This document shows positions 7,265 through 14,683 of a DNA stretch of 32,943 nt, one piece after another. Source of the stretch: CAG-390 sp045633005 (GTDB lineage Bacteria; Bacillota; Clostridia; Oscillospirales; CAG-272). The notes beneath the pieces are model-generated. The model was not told where the DNA came from. It ran no database searches and saw only the letters and a program-made list of their open reading frames with translations. The stretch is taken from NCBI GenBank assembly GCA_045633005.1, contig JAZQXT010000095.1, positions 1-32,943 on the forward strand. The letters run 5' to 3'. The translations under genes and the position numbers were made by a program. Within the stretch, counting starts at the first letter, position 1, and each line of letters begins with the position of its first letter.

Positions 7265-8380
7265 ATGGCAAGCGTATCCCTTAAACACATTTATAAGAAA
7301 TATCCCGGCGGTGTAACGGCCGTTTCCGACTTTAACCTTGAGATCAAGGACAAGGAGTTCCTCGTATTCGTAGGCCCTTCGGGTTGCGGTAAGAGTACCA
7401 CTCTTCGTATGATCGCAGGTCTTGAGGAGATCACCGAAGGTGAGCTTTACATAGGCGACAGACTTGCAAACGACGTAGCCCCCAAGGATAGACAGATCGC
7501 GATGGTGTTCCAGAACTACGCTCTGTATCCCCATATGACCGTGTTTGAGAATATGGCATTCGGCCTTAAGCTCAACAAGACTCCCAAGGCGGAGATCAAG
7601 AGACGCGTTGAGGAAGCAGCTCGTATCCTCGACATCAAGCACCTTCTTGACAGAAAGCCCAAGGCTCTGTCCGGTGGTCAGAAGCAGCGTGTTGCGCTCG
7701 GTCGTGCTATCGTTCGTAACCCCCTCGTATTCCTTCTTGACGAGCCTCTCTCCAACCTTGACGCTAAGCTCCGTGCATCGATGAGAACCGAGCTTACCAA
7801 GCTTCACCACAACGTTGGTACTACCTTTATCTACGTTACGCACGACCAGGTCGAGGCTATGACCATGGCGACCCGTATCGTTGTTATGAAGGACGGTATC
7901 ATCCAGCAGGTAGATACTCCCCAGAACCTTTACGATTTCCCCTGCAACGTATTCGTAGCAGGATTTATCGGAACTCCTCAGATGAACTTCATCAACGGTA
8001 AGCTCACCAAGAAGGGTGAGGACGTTTACTTCGAGTTCGAGAACGAGTCCCTCAAGCTTCCCGCAGAGAAGGCAAAGCAGGAGGCACTTCAGGAGTACAT
8101 CGGCAAGGAAGTTATCGCAGGTCTTCGTCCCGAGTGCATCGACGACGATGCTCTCAGCCTTGAGAAGCTTGCTGAAAGCGTTATCACCGCTGACGTTGAG
8201 GTTACCGAGCTTATGGGCGCAGAGATCTATCTCTACCTCAAGGTCGGCGAGGAGACTACCCTTACCGCACGCGTATCCTCTCGTTCCACCTCTCGCGCAG
8301 GTGACAATATCAAGGTTTCCTTCGATATGAGCCGTATCCACATCTTCGACAAGGATACCGAGAGATACGTTATTCACTAA
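7265..8380 (+). CDS. MsmK/UgpC-type ABC transporter ATP-binding protein
   Basis: ATPase subunit of a carbohydrate (CUT1-type) ABC importer, 371 residues, cytoplasmic and membrane-associated through its permeases. Visible motifs: Walker A GPSGCGKST (37-45), Q-loop QNYALYP, signature LSGGQ (135-139), Walker B VFLLDEP (155-161) and switch histidine H193, followed by a C-terminal OB/TOBE regulatory region. No permease or binding protein is adjacent, so it is probably a shared ATPase serving several sugar importers, as known for MsmK. AAGGAGG sits upstream of the ATG. The 226-nt upstream region is AT-rich; a possible -10 TACAAT at 7192-7197 has no convincing -35, and a small hairpin (CGTGC/GCACG) at 7217-7235 precedes the ribosome site. 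Codon use looks like that of a highly expressed gene. Confidence 0.93.
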   Translation: MASVSLKHIYKKYPGGVTAVSDFNLEIKDKEFLVFVGPSGCGKSTTLRMIAGLEEITEGELYIGDRLANDVAPKDRQIAMVFQNYALYPHMTVFENMAFGLKLNKTPKAEIKRRVEEAARILDIKHLLDRKPKALSGGQKQRVALGRAIVRNPLVFLLDEPLSNLDAKLRASMRTELTKLHHNVGTTFIYVTHDQVEAMTMATRIVVMKDGIIQQVDTPQNLYDFPCNVFVAGFIGTPQMNFINGKLTKKGEDVYFEFENESLKLPAEKAKQEALQEYIGKEVIAGLRPECIDDDALSLEKLAESVITADVEVTELMGAEIYLYLKVGEETTLTARVSSRSTSRAGDNIKVSFDMSRIHIFDKDTERYVIH

Positions 8381-8391
8381 TAAAACGTATA

Positions 8392-8424
8392 AAGGATGCT
8401 GCTAAACGCAGCATCCTTTTTTAT
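8392..8424 (+). terminator. Intrinsic terminator after the ABC ATPase gene
   Basis: 11-bp stem AAGGATGCTGC / GCAGCATCCTT with a 5-nt loop, followed by TTTTTT. It ends where the next promoter begins. Confidence 0.92.
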
Positions 8425-8452
8425 TGACTTTTTCGCCTTGATATAGTATAAT
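8424..8452 (+). promoter_or_regulatory. Sigma-A promoter for the tadA-glycosylase fusion
   Basis: -35 TTGACT (8424-8429), 17-bp spacer and -10 TATAAT (8447-8452), 36 nt before the chosen ATG. Confidence 0.78.
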
Positions 8453-8488
8453 TTTATATATCAGTGTTTGAAATATCAGGTTGTAATA

Positions 8489-9457
8489 ATGAATGATAAA
8501 CTTTTTTATATGAACGAAGCGCTTGCGCTCGCAAAAGCGGCGGCGCAAGAGGGGGAGATCCCCGTGGGTGCTGTCATAGTGAAGGACGGCAAGATCATTG
8601 CACGCGGCAAAAATCGCCGCGAGAACGGCGGTGGAGCGACGGCTCACGCGGAGATCGAGGCGATAAACGCGGCGTGTGCCGTGCTTGGAACGTGGCGCCT
8701 TAACGGCTGTACGATGTACGTCACCCTTGAGCCGTGCCCTATGTGCGCGGGCGCGATAATAAACGCGCGTATAGACCGCGTGGTGTTTGCCGCCTCGGAC
8801 GTAAAGGGCGGTGCGCTTGGCGGACTTTTCAATTTGCTTGATACGCCGCTTGATACAAGGCTCAAGGTCGAGGGCGGAGTTATGGCGGACGCGGCAACCG
8901 AGGTGTTGAACTCATTTTTTGCCGCAAGGCGCGAGGAAGCAAAAAAGATAAAAAGGCTCACGCGGGATTTTTATTCCCAAAGTGCCGATATAGTCGCCCC
9001 CGCGCTTCTTGGCAAGATACTTTGCCGCCGCGTTGACGGCGAGGTCATCCGTTCAAGGATAACGGAAACCGAGTGCTACAAGGGCGAGGCTGATACCGCC
9101 TGCCACGCCCATAAGGGCAAGACCGCGCGTAACAGCGTGATGTGGAGTCGCGGTGGCACGGTGTACGTTTATCTTTGCTACGGAATGCATAATATGCTTA
9201 ATATCGTCACGGCGGAGAAGGGCGAGCCCGAGGCGGTGCTTATCCGCGGCGTTGAGGCTGTGAATGGCCCCGGCAGAGTGACGAAGTATTTTAGTATCGA
9301 CCGCGAACAAAACGGCGCGGACGTTATATTGTCCGATACGATATGGATAGAGGACGACGGTACCCCCTCGCCGCAATACGAATGCACCGCGCGCGTGGGC
9401 ATAGACTACGCCGCACCCGAGGACAGAGACCGCCCGTGGAGATATATAAAGAAGTGA
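8489..9457 (+). CDS. TadA adenosine deaminase fused to 3-methyladenine DNA glycosylase
   Basis: One uninterrupted frame of 322 residues with two enzymes. Residues 1-155 are TadA, which makes inosine at the wobble position of tRNA-Arg(ACG): zinc ligand and catalytic HAE at 53-55 and PCPMC at 82-86 are intact. Residues 157-322 are an alkyladenine (MPG/AAG, PF02245) DNA glycosylase: LTRDFYSQSADIVAPALLGK start, RITETECYKGEAD with catalytic E193, then GGTVYVYLCYGMHNMLNIV and NGPGRVTK. The junction (EEAKKIKRLTRD) has almost no linker, and the TadA part ends exactly where stand-alone TadA normally ends. I chose the ATG at 8489 on family alignment; a TTG at 8468 is an alternative. Both activities look intact. 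The gene is monocistronic. Confidence 0.92.
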   Translation: MNDKLFYMNEALALAKAAAQEGEIPVGAVIVKDGKIIARGKNRRENGGGATAHAEIEAINAACAVLGTWRLNGCTMYVTLEPCPMCAGAIINARIDRVVFAASDVKGGALGGLFNLLDTPLDTRLKVEGGVMADAATEVLNSFFAARREEAKKIKRLTRDFYSQSADIVAPALLGKILCRRVDGEVIRSRITETECYKGEADTACHAHKGKTARNSVMWSRGGTVYVYLCYGMHNMLNIVTAEKGEPEAVLIRGVEAVNGPGRVTKYFSIDREQNGADVILSDTIWIEDDGTPSPQYECTARVGIDYAAPEDRDRPWRYIKK

Positions 9458-9482
9458 GTTGCCAAAAACAACTCACTTCTTT
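9449..9482. terminator. Bidirectional terminator
   Basis: 13-bp stem AAGAAGTGAGTTG / CAACTCACTTCTT with a 7-nt loop. It overlaps the stop of the tadA fusion and ends 2 nt before the end of the leftward ACT gene. A-rich and T-rich flanks let it serve both genes. Confidence 0.87.
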
Positions 9483-9484
9483 AT

Positions 9485-9892
9485 TTATATAAGCTCAAAG
9501 CCCGCGTCGGAAAGGTATTTGTCTGCTTTGGCAACGTCTGACGTACGGAAAACAACGTTTGCCTTGCCGTTTTCCTTGGAGATGAATGCGTACATATAGT
9601 CGATCTCTACGCCGTATCCGTTGAGCGTGTGAAGCACGAGGTTGAGTCCGCCGGGCGTGTCGGGAACGATAACGCCGACAACGTCGTTTACAACTACCGT
9701 TCTGCCCGTGCCTCTGACGATGCTTACAGCCTTTTCGGTGTCGTCCACGATAAGACGGAGGATGCCGTAATCAGCCGCCTCTGCAAGACAGAGCGCGCGG
9801 AGATTTATGTGCGCGTCGGAAAGCGCGTCGGTGACCTCGGAGAGCATTCCCTTGCGGTTTTCAATAAATACGGATAATTGCTTTACTGCCAT
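9485..9892 (-). CDS. ACT-domain protein of the aryl-CoA operon
   Basis: Protein of 135 residues made of two ACT domains (about 3-66 and 70-135). The first begins KQLSVFIENRKGMLSEVTDAL, a standard ACT opening, and the second contains GLNLVLHTLNGYGVEIDYMYAF. Such tandem-ACT proteins commonly bind an amino acid and regulate an enzyme, and this type is frequently encoded with phenylacetate-CoA ligase and indolepyruvate oxidoreductase. It is the last gene of the iorA-iorB-paaK unit, 21 nt after paaK. Binding of an aromatic amino acid or aryl acid is inferred from the neighbours only. Confidence 0.87.
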   Translation of the reverse strand: MAVKQLSVFIENRKGMLSEVTDALSDAHINLRALCLAEAADYGILRLIVDDTEKAVSIVRGTGRTVVVNDVVGVIVPDTPGGLNLVLHTLNGYGVEIDYMYAFISKENGKANVVFRTSDVAKADKYLSDAGFELI

Positions 9893-9913
9893 TTTTTCGA
9901 CCTGCCTTTCTTC

Positions 9914-11224
9914 TTAATCGTGGAGCTTGCGGTTGTCGATAACGCGCTTAGCTTTTCCGATAGAACGCTCGATTGAATGGGGGTTTACAAGAGTTATCTT
10001 GGGCGAGATTCCAAGCGTGGAGCGCATACCCTCGCCGATCTCGCGCTCGCGGCGCGAAAGATCACCGACAGAGCCCTCGAACATAGTTTCGCTAAGCTCG
10101 ACCTTGACCTCAAAGGTGTCAAGATTGTTCACGCGGTCAACAACGATCTGATAGTTGGGTGTGTATCCAAGCTTGATGAGAACTTCCTCGATTTGAGAGG
10201 GGAATACGTTGACACCGCGGATAATGAGCATATCGTCGGTACGGCCCTGAGGCTTTGACATTCTGACAAATGTACGTCCGCAAGCACAGGGCTCGTGGGT
10301 GATGGTACCAATATCGCGTGTGCGGTAGCGCATAACGGGGAACGCTTCCTTGGTAAGCGAGGTAAAGACTATCTCGCCCTGACAGCCGTCGGGGACGGGC
10401 TCAAGAGTATCAGGGTCGAGTATCTCGATGATGAAATGGTCCTCGTTTACGTGCATACCCTTCTGCGCGGAGCATTCGTATGCTACGCCGGGGCCCATGA
10501 CCTCGGTAAGTCCGTAGATATCGTAAGCCTTGATGCCAAGACCTTCCTCGATCTGCTTGCGCATACCTTCGGTCCACGGCTCAGCGCCGAAGATTCCTAC
10601 TCGGAGCTTTAAGTCTTCGGGCTTGAGTCCTGCTTCTGCAATGGATTCGGCAAGGAACATAGCGTAAGAGGGAGTGCAAGCAAGAGCGGTTGCCTCAAGG
10701 TCCTTCATAAGAGCGACCTGACGCGCGGTGTTTCCCGACGAGATCGGAATGACGGTCGAGCCGAGAAGAGTTGCTCCGCCGTGAACGCCGAGTCCTCCCG
10801 TAAAGAGTCCGTAGCCGTATGCTACCTGTAACTTATCATCTTCGCTGAGTCCCGCGGCGGTAAGCTGACGTGCAATTATATTGTCCCATGCGGCAAGATC
10901 ATTTTTTGTGTAACCGACGACGATCTGCTTTCCCGTAGTACCTGAGGAGGCGTGTATTCTCACAACGTCCTTCATAGGAGCGGCAAACATACCGTAGGGG
11001 TAGGTGTCGCGCAGATCCTGCTTGCAGGTGAAGGGAAGCTTTCTGATGTCGTCAAGAGTCTTGATGTCCTCGGGCTTTACGCCTGCGGCATCCATTCTCT
11101 CGCGGTACATGGGTACGTTTTCGTAGGTTCTTTTTACGCTTTTTTGCAGTCTTTCAAGCTGGAGCTTGTCAAGAGTTTCGCGCGAGGCGGTCTCTATCTC
11201 CTCTTGCCAATATTTTCTTTCCAT
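9914..11224 (-). CDS. paaK: Phenylacetate-CoA ligase
   Basis: Adenylate-forming enzyme of 436 residues that interconverts aryl acids such as phenylacetate, ATP and CoA with aryl-acetyl-CoA. Motifs: SSGTTGKQIVVGYTKND from 93 (ATP-binding loop), GVFG-like IFGAEPWTEGMRKQIE, YGLTEVMGPGV (A5) and RYRTRDIG (A7), then a typical PaaK C-terminal domain (RTDDMLIIRGVNVFPSQIE). Its place directly after iorB suggests that it acts on the aryl-CoA made by IorAB, possibly running backwards to yield ATP as in amino-acid-fermenting anaerobes. That direction is inferred from context; the family call is firm. It lies 21 nt from each neighbour. Confidence 0.93.
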   Translation of the reverse strand: MERKYWQEEIETASRETLDKLQLERLQKSVKRTYENVPMYRERMDAAGVKPEDIKTLDDIRKLPFTCKQDLRDTYPYGMFAAPMKDVVRIHASSGTTGKQIVVGYTKNDLAAWDNIIARQLTAAGLSEDDKLQVAYGYGLFTGGLGVHGGATLLGSTVIPISSGNTARQVALMKDLEATALACTPSYAMFLAESIAEAGLKPEDLKLRVGIFGAEPWTEGMRKQIEEGLGIKAYDIYGLTEVMGPGVAYECSAQKGMHVNEDHFIIEILDPDTLEPVPDGCQGEIVFTSLTKEAFPVMRYRTRDIGTITHEPCACGRTFVRMSKPQGRTDDMLIIRGVNVFPSQIEEVLIKLGYTPNYQIVVDRVNNLDTFEVKVELSETMFEGSVGDLSRREREIGEGMRSTLGISPKITLVNPHSIERSIGKAKRVIDNRKLHD

Positions 11225-11245
11225 TGCTTTGTTGTCCTTTCGGGG

Positions 11246-11818
11246 TTAGTTGTTGTAGCCGAGAGCAAAGGCTTCCTTGTTCATTTCTACGAAGCGGGGA
11301 GCTACGCTCTTTTCGATAGCGTCGATCCAAACCTCTGCGTCAATTCCGAGGTATCGCGCAAGTCTGCCCATGAGCACGATGTTTACCGCCTTCGACGAGC
11401 CTGCCTTGAGCGCGGGTGTGAGCGCGTCAAAAGCATCAACGTCAACTCCGTCGGCGATCAGCACGTCAAGCGCGTCTGCGGGGTATTCGGCATATCCTGC
11501 GGTAACGGGCATGGGATCGATCTGCTGTGTGTTGGCAATTATCTTTCCGCCAACCTTAAGGCATTGCGCCCAACGCGCCGCCTCAAGCTTTTCAAAGGCG
11601 ATAATGTAGTCAGCCTCGCCGTTTTCGATAACGGGGGAGTAGACCTTTTCGCCGTATTTAACGTAAGTAACAACGCTTCCGCCGCGCTGGCTCATTCCGT
11701 GAAGCTCGGAGACCTTAACGTCATAGCCCTTTTCAAGGAGTATTCTGCCAAGGAGCTTGCTGGCAAGGAGCGTACCCTGTCCGCCGACGCCTACTATCAT
11801 AATGTTGGTTGTTTTCAT
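11246..11818 (-). CDS. iorB: Indolepyruvate:ferredoxin oxidoreductase, beta subunit
   Basis: Small subunit (190 residues) of the enzyme that oxidatively decarboxylates aryl pyruvates to aryl-acetyl-CoA and reduces ferredoxin. It belongs to the pyruvate-ferredoxin oxidoreductase gamma family: the GVGGQG loop at 10-15, LLASKLLG, SELHGMSQRGGSVVTYVKYG and later the KAVNIVLMGRLARYLGI stretch are all diagnostic. It starts 3 nt after the iorA stop, so the two subunits are translationally linked. The enzyme is oxygen sensitive and fits an anaerobe. Confidence 0.94.
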   Translation of the reverse strand: MKTTNIMIVGVGGQGTLLASKLLGRILLEKGYDVKVSELHGMSQRGGSVVTYVKYGEKVYSPVIENGEADYIIAFEKLEAARWAQCLKVGGKIIANTQQIDPMPVTAGYAEYPADALDVLIADGVDVDAFDALTPALKAGSSKAVNIVLMGRLARYLGIDAEVWIDAIEKSVAPRFVEMNKEAFALGYNN

Positions 11819-11821
11819 AGC

Positions 11822-13555
11822 TTAAGCCTCCTGTCCTTTGATTGCGCCAAACGCACAAAGCTGCTCGCAAACGCCGCAACCCGTGCAGAGCGTGTCGTCG
11901 ATCTTCGCCTTGCCGTCGCGGAAGGAAAGGGAAGGACAGCCAAGCTGCATACATCTCTTACAGCTACGGCAAGCGTCCGCGTCTATCTTGAATGCGGGGG
12001 CAGTCTTTACGCTCTTAAGCAGAACGCAGGGGCGGCGCGAGATGATAACGGATGCCTCGTCAGCGGCGATCTCTTCCTTTATTGCCGTGTCAACAGCTTT
12101 GAGGTCGTAGGGATCGACCACGCGGACTCTGTTTATGCCGAGAGCGTGGCAAAGCGCTTCGAGATTTATCTTCGTTGCGGGCTCACCGCGCAGATTGTAG
12201 CCCGTGGTGGGGTTCTGCTGATGTCCCGTCATACCCGTGATGGAGTTGTCAAGAATAATAACGGTGGATTTCGTATCGTTGTACGCGATGTTGCAAAGTC
12301 CCGTCATACCCGAATGCATAAACGTGGAGTCACCGATAACGGCAACGGTGTGGGATGCGTTTTCGGGGTTTGCCTTGTTAAAGCCGTGCAGACCCGAGAT
12401 CGACGCGCCCATACAAAGCACCATATCAATGGCGTTGAGCGGCTTCTGTGCGCCGAGCGTGTAGCAACCGATGTCGCCCATAACGTTGAGCTTGTGCTTG
12501 GCAAGCGTGTAGAACAGACCTCTGTGCGGACATCCCGAACACATAACGGGAGGACGCGCGGGGAGCTGTGCCGCCTCGCGGGAAGCGGGGAGAGCCTTGC
12601 CGAGAGCCTTTGCTACGACGGACTGGGAATACTCGCCAACGGGGGAGAAAAGATTTCTTCCCTCGACCTTGATGCCGAGTGCCTTGCAATGACGCTCGAT
12701 TATGGAGTCAAGCTCCTCGATAACGACTACGCGTTCTACCGATGCGGCAAAGTCAAGCAGGAGCTTATCGGGCAGGGGATTGTGCATACCGAGCTTGAGT
12801 ATCTTTGCCTCATCCTCGGCGAACACCTCGCGCACGTATTGATAGCATATGCCCGAGGTTATGATGCCGAGCTTCGTGGAGCTTCCCTCAACTCTGTTGA
12901 GCGGGGAGGTCTCGGCGTATTCCGCAAGAGCCGCGGTGCGCGCCTCGACTACGGGGTGCTTCGGCTTTGCGTTTGCAGGCATCATTATGTACTTTTGGGG
13001 CTGCTTTTCGTAAGCAATGGGGGCAAATTCCTCTCTGTCGCATTCCTCAACTATGCTCTGTGAGTGAGCGGTGCGGGTGCAGATGCGGTAAAGCACGGGC
13101 GTGTCGTATTTTTCGGAAAGCTCAAAGGCTATCTTTACGAATTCCTTCGCCTCGGTGGAGTCGGCAGGCTCGATCATCGGCACCTTGGCGGCGATGGCGT
13201 AGTTGCGCGAATCCTGCTCGTTCTGTGAGGAGTGCATTGCGGGGTCGTCAGCCACAAAAATGACCATACCGCCGCGAACACCCGTGTATGAAATGGTAAA
13301 GAGGGGGTCTGCGGCAACGTTGAGTCCAACGTGCTTCATAGCGCAAGCGGAACGATATCCCGCAAGGGATGCGCCGAAAGCCGCCTCGGCGGCGACCTTC
13401 TCGTTGGGTGCCCATTCGCATTTGATCTCGTTGTATTTAGCGGCAAATTCGGTGATCTCCGTGGAGGGCGTACCGGGGTACGAGGACATTACGGTACAGC
13501 CCGCTTCAAAGAGTCCGCGTGCCGCGGCTTCATTGCCAAGCATAAGTCTTTTCAT
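11822..13555 (-). CDS. iorA: Indolepyruvate:ferredoxin oxidoreductase, alpha subunit
   Basis: Catalytic subunit of 577 residues. The N-terminal pyrimidine-binding domain begins with GNEAAARGLFEAGC and SSYPGTPSTEI. The TPP-binding half carries GDIGCYTLG and the GDS...N motif (VIGDSTFMHSG followed by IILDNSITGMTGHQQNPT). A C-terminal two-cluster ferredoxin domain has CRSCKRCMQLGC and CTGCGVCEQLC. With IorB it turns aryl pyruvates from aromatic amino-acid transamination into aryl-acetyl-CoA plus reduced ferredoxin. It is the first gene of a leftward unit with iorB, paaK and the ACT protein, under the promoter at 13598-13626, with AAAGGA before the ATG. Confidence 0.95.
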   Translation of the reverse strand: MKRLMLGNEAAARGLFEAGCTVMSSYPGTPSTEITEFAAKYNEIKCEWAPNEKVAAEAAFGASLAGYRSACAMKHVGLNVAADPLFTISYTGVRGGMVIFVADDPAMHSSQNEQDSRNYAIAAKVPMIEPADSTEAKEFVKIAFELSEKYDTPVLYRICTRTAHSQSIVEECDREEFAPIAYEKQPQKYIMMPANAKPKHPVVEARTAALAEYAETSPLNRVEGSSTKLGIITSGICYQYVREVFAEDEAKILKLGMHNPLPDKLLLDFAASVERVVVIEELDSIIERHCKALGIKVEGRNLFSPVGEYSQSVVAKALGKALPASREAAQLPARPPVMCSGCPHRGLFYTLAKHKLNVMGDIGCYTLGAQKPLNAIDMVLCMGASISGLHGFNKANPENASHTVAVIGDSTFMHSGMTGLCNIAYNDTKSTVIILDNSITGMTGHQQNPTTGYNLRGEPATKINLEALCHALGINRVRVVDPYDLKAVDTAIKEEIAADEASVIISRRPCVLLKSVKTAPAFKIDADACRSCKRCMQLGCPSLSFRDGKAKIDDTLCTGCGVCEQLCAFGAIKGQEA

Positions 13556-13597
13556 ATTTTTTATCCTTTCGCATAAATGTACAAATATACAAGGTTA

Positions 13598-13626
13598 ATT
13601 ATATCATAATACATAATATTTTTCAA
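13598..13626 (-). promoter_or_regulatory. Sigma-A promoter of the iorAB-paaK-ACT operon
   Basis: Leftward -35 TTGAAA (13626-13621), 17-bp spacer and -10 TATAAT (13603-13598), with an extended TGA before the -10, about 42 nt before the iorA start. Confidence 0.77.
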
Positions 13627-13665
13627 TCCAAAACAACAAAAAAATCACAGAATTTTAGCGAGTTA

Positions 13666-13694
13666 TTGACTTTTTTTGTTTTTATGGGTATAAT
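13666..13694 (+). promoter_or_regulatory. Sigma-A promoter for the amidohydrolase
   Basis: -35 TTGACT (13666-13671), 17-bp T-rich spacer and -10 TATAAT (13689-13694), 24 nt before the ATG. It is divergent from the ior promoter, with about 40 nt between the two -35 boxes. Confidence 0.78.
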
Positions 13695-13718
13695 AATGCT
13701 CAAAGGAAGTGAATAAAA

Positions 13719-14537
13719 ATGATAATAGATTTTCATACCCACGCATTTCCCGAAAAGATAGCCGCAAGAACTCTTGACGTGCTACGCAAGGGAAGCCTTA
13801 CGGTATCTGGGATAGATTGCGTTCCCACGACGGACGGAACGACGAGGGGACTTATTGAACAGCTTGACCGAGCGGGAGTCGATATAGCGGTGGTCCTTCC
13901 CATCGCCACGAAGCCCGAACAGACGGAGACGATAAACCGCGTAGCCGCCGAGACGTACGCGCAGAGCCAAGGTCGCCTTATCTCGTTGGGTTCTGTGCAT
14001 CCTGCGGACAGCGCCGCACCCGATTTGGTAGACCGCGCCGCCGAGATGGGTGTAGTGGGCTTAAAGCTCCACCCCGAATTTCAAGGAGTTGATATCGACA
14101 GCGCGTGCAGTATTGCGGTGCTTCGCCGCGCGGCGAAAAACAAAATGCCCGTCGTTATTCACGCGGGTAACGATATAGGCTTGCCGCCGCCCGTGCATTC
14201 CACGCCCGATATGATACTTCGCGCTCTCGATGCCGTTCCCGAGCTTACGCTCGTCGCGGCGCATCTCGGCGGTTGGAGAATGTGGGACGAGGTGGCAGAA
14301 AAGCTCTGCGGCGCGCCGCTGTATTTTGATACTGCGTTTATCTCCGAATATATCGAGCCGTCTCTTGCGCGTGATATCATTCGCGCTCACGGCGCAGATA
14401 GAGTGCTTTTTGGAAGCGATTGCCCGTGGGAAGCACCGAGTGCCACACTTGCGTTTTTGCAAGGGCTTGGTCTTGATGAGTCGGAATTGATGCTTATCAA
14501 GGGAGAAAATGCCAAGAAAATACTGAAAATAAACTAA
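13719..14537 (+). CDS. Amidohydrolase_2 family metal-dependent hydrolase
   Basis: TIM-barrel hydrolase or decarboxylase of 272 residues in the PF04909 (amidohydrolase_2) group. Metal-site motifs are all there: DFHTHAFPEK at the N-terminus, GLKLHPEFQG (about 112-121), VVIHAGNDIG, the AHLGGWRMWDE segment and FGSDCPWEAPSA near the C-terminus (the conserved aspartate). The substrate cannot be predicted. Relatives include aromatic decarboxylases, and divergence from the aryl-pyruvate operon makes an aromatic substrate conceivable, but this is speculation. AAAGGAAG precedes the ATG, and the gene is a single unit between its own promoter and terminator. Confidence 0.85.
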   Translation: MIIDFHTHAFPEKIAARTLDVLRKGSLTVSGIDCVPTTDGTTRGLIEQLDRAGVDIAVVLPIATKPEQTETINRVAAETYAQSQGRLISLGSVHPADSAAPDLVDRAAEMGVVGLKLHPEFQGVDIDSACSIAVLRRAAKNKMPVVIHAGNDIGLPPPVHSTPDMILRALDAVPELTLVAAHLGGWRMWDEVAEKLCGAPLYFDTAFISEYIEPSLARDIIRAHGADRVLFGSDCPWEAPSATLAFLQGLGLDESELMLIKGENAKKILKIN

Positions 14538-14541
14538 ACAC

Positions 14542-14575
14542 AACAGCTCTTTTGCCGAAAAGAGCTGTTTTTTTG
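14542..14575 (+). terminator. Intrinsic terminator after the amidohydrolase
   Basis: Perfect 12-bp stem AACAGCTCTTTT / AAAAGAGCTGTT with loop GCCG, followed by TTTTT. Confidence 0.93.
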
Positions 14576-14605
14576 ACAAAAACGAAATTTTTTCGCAGAA
14601 AAATC

Positions 14606-14634
14606 TATACAAAAGCAAATAAATATGATATAAT
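14606..14634 (+). promoter_or_regulatory. Promoter for rlmB and downstream gene
   Basis: -10 TATAAT (14629-14634) with extended TGA, a 17-bp spacer and a weak -35 TATACA (14606-14611). It lies 50 nt before the rlmB ATG. Confidence 0.62.
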
Positions 14635-14683
14635 ATAAACAATTATAATGTATTAGTATGCCTATTTGACTTAAGGAGATAAT

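Noticed and set aside
8468..8488. TTG start for the tadA fusion
   Set aside because: It adds seven residues absent from TadA proteins; the ATG at 8489 matches the family N-terminus.
10952..13063. 703-codon open frame on the plus strand
   Set aside because: It lies opposite iorA, iorB and paaK, whose protein families are unmistakable. The frame is an artefact of codon bias and has no ribosome site or recognisable domain.
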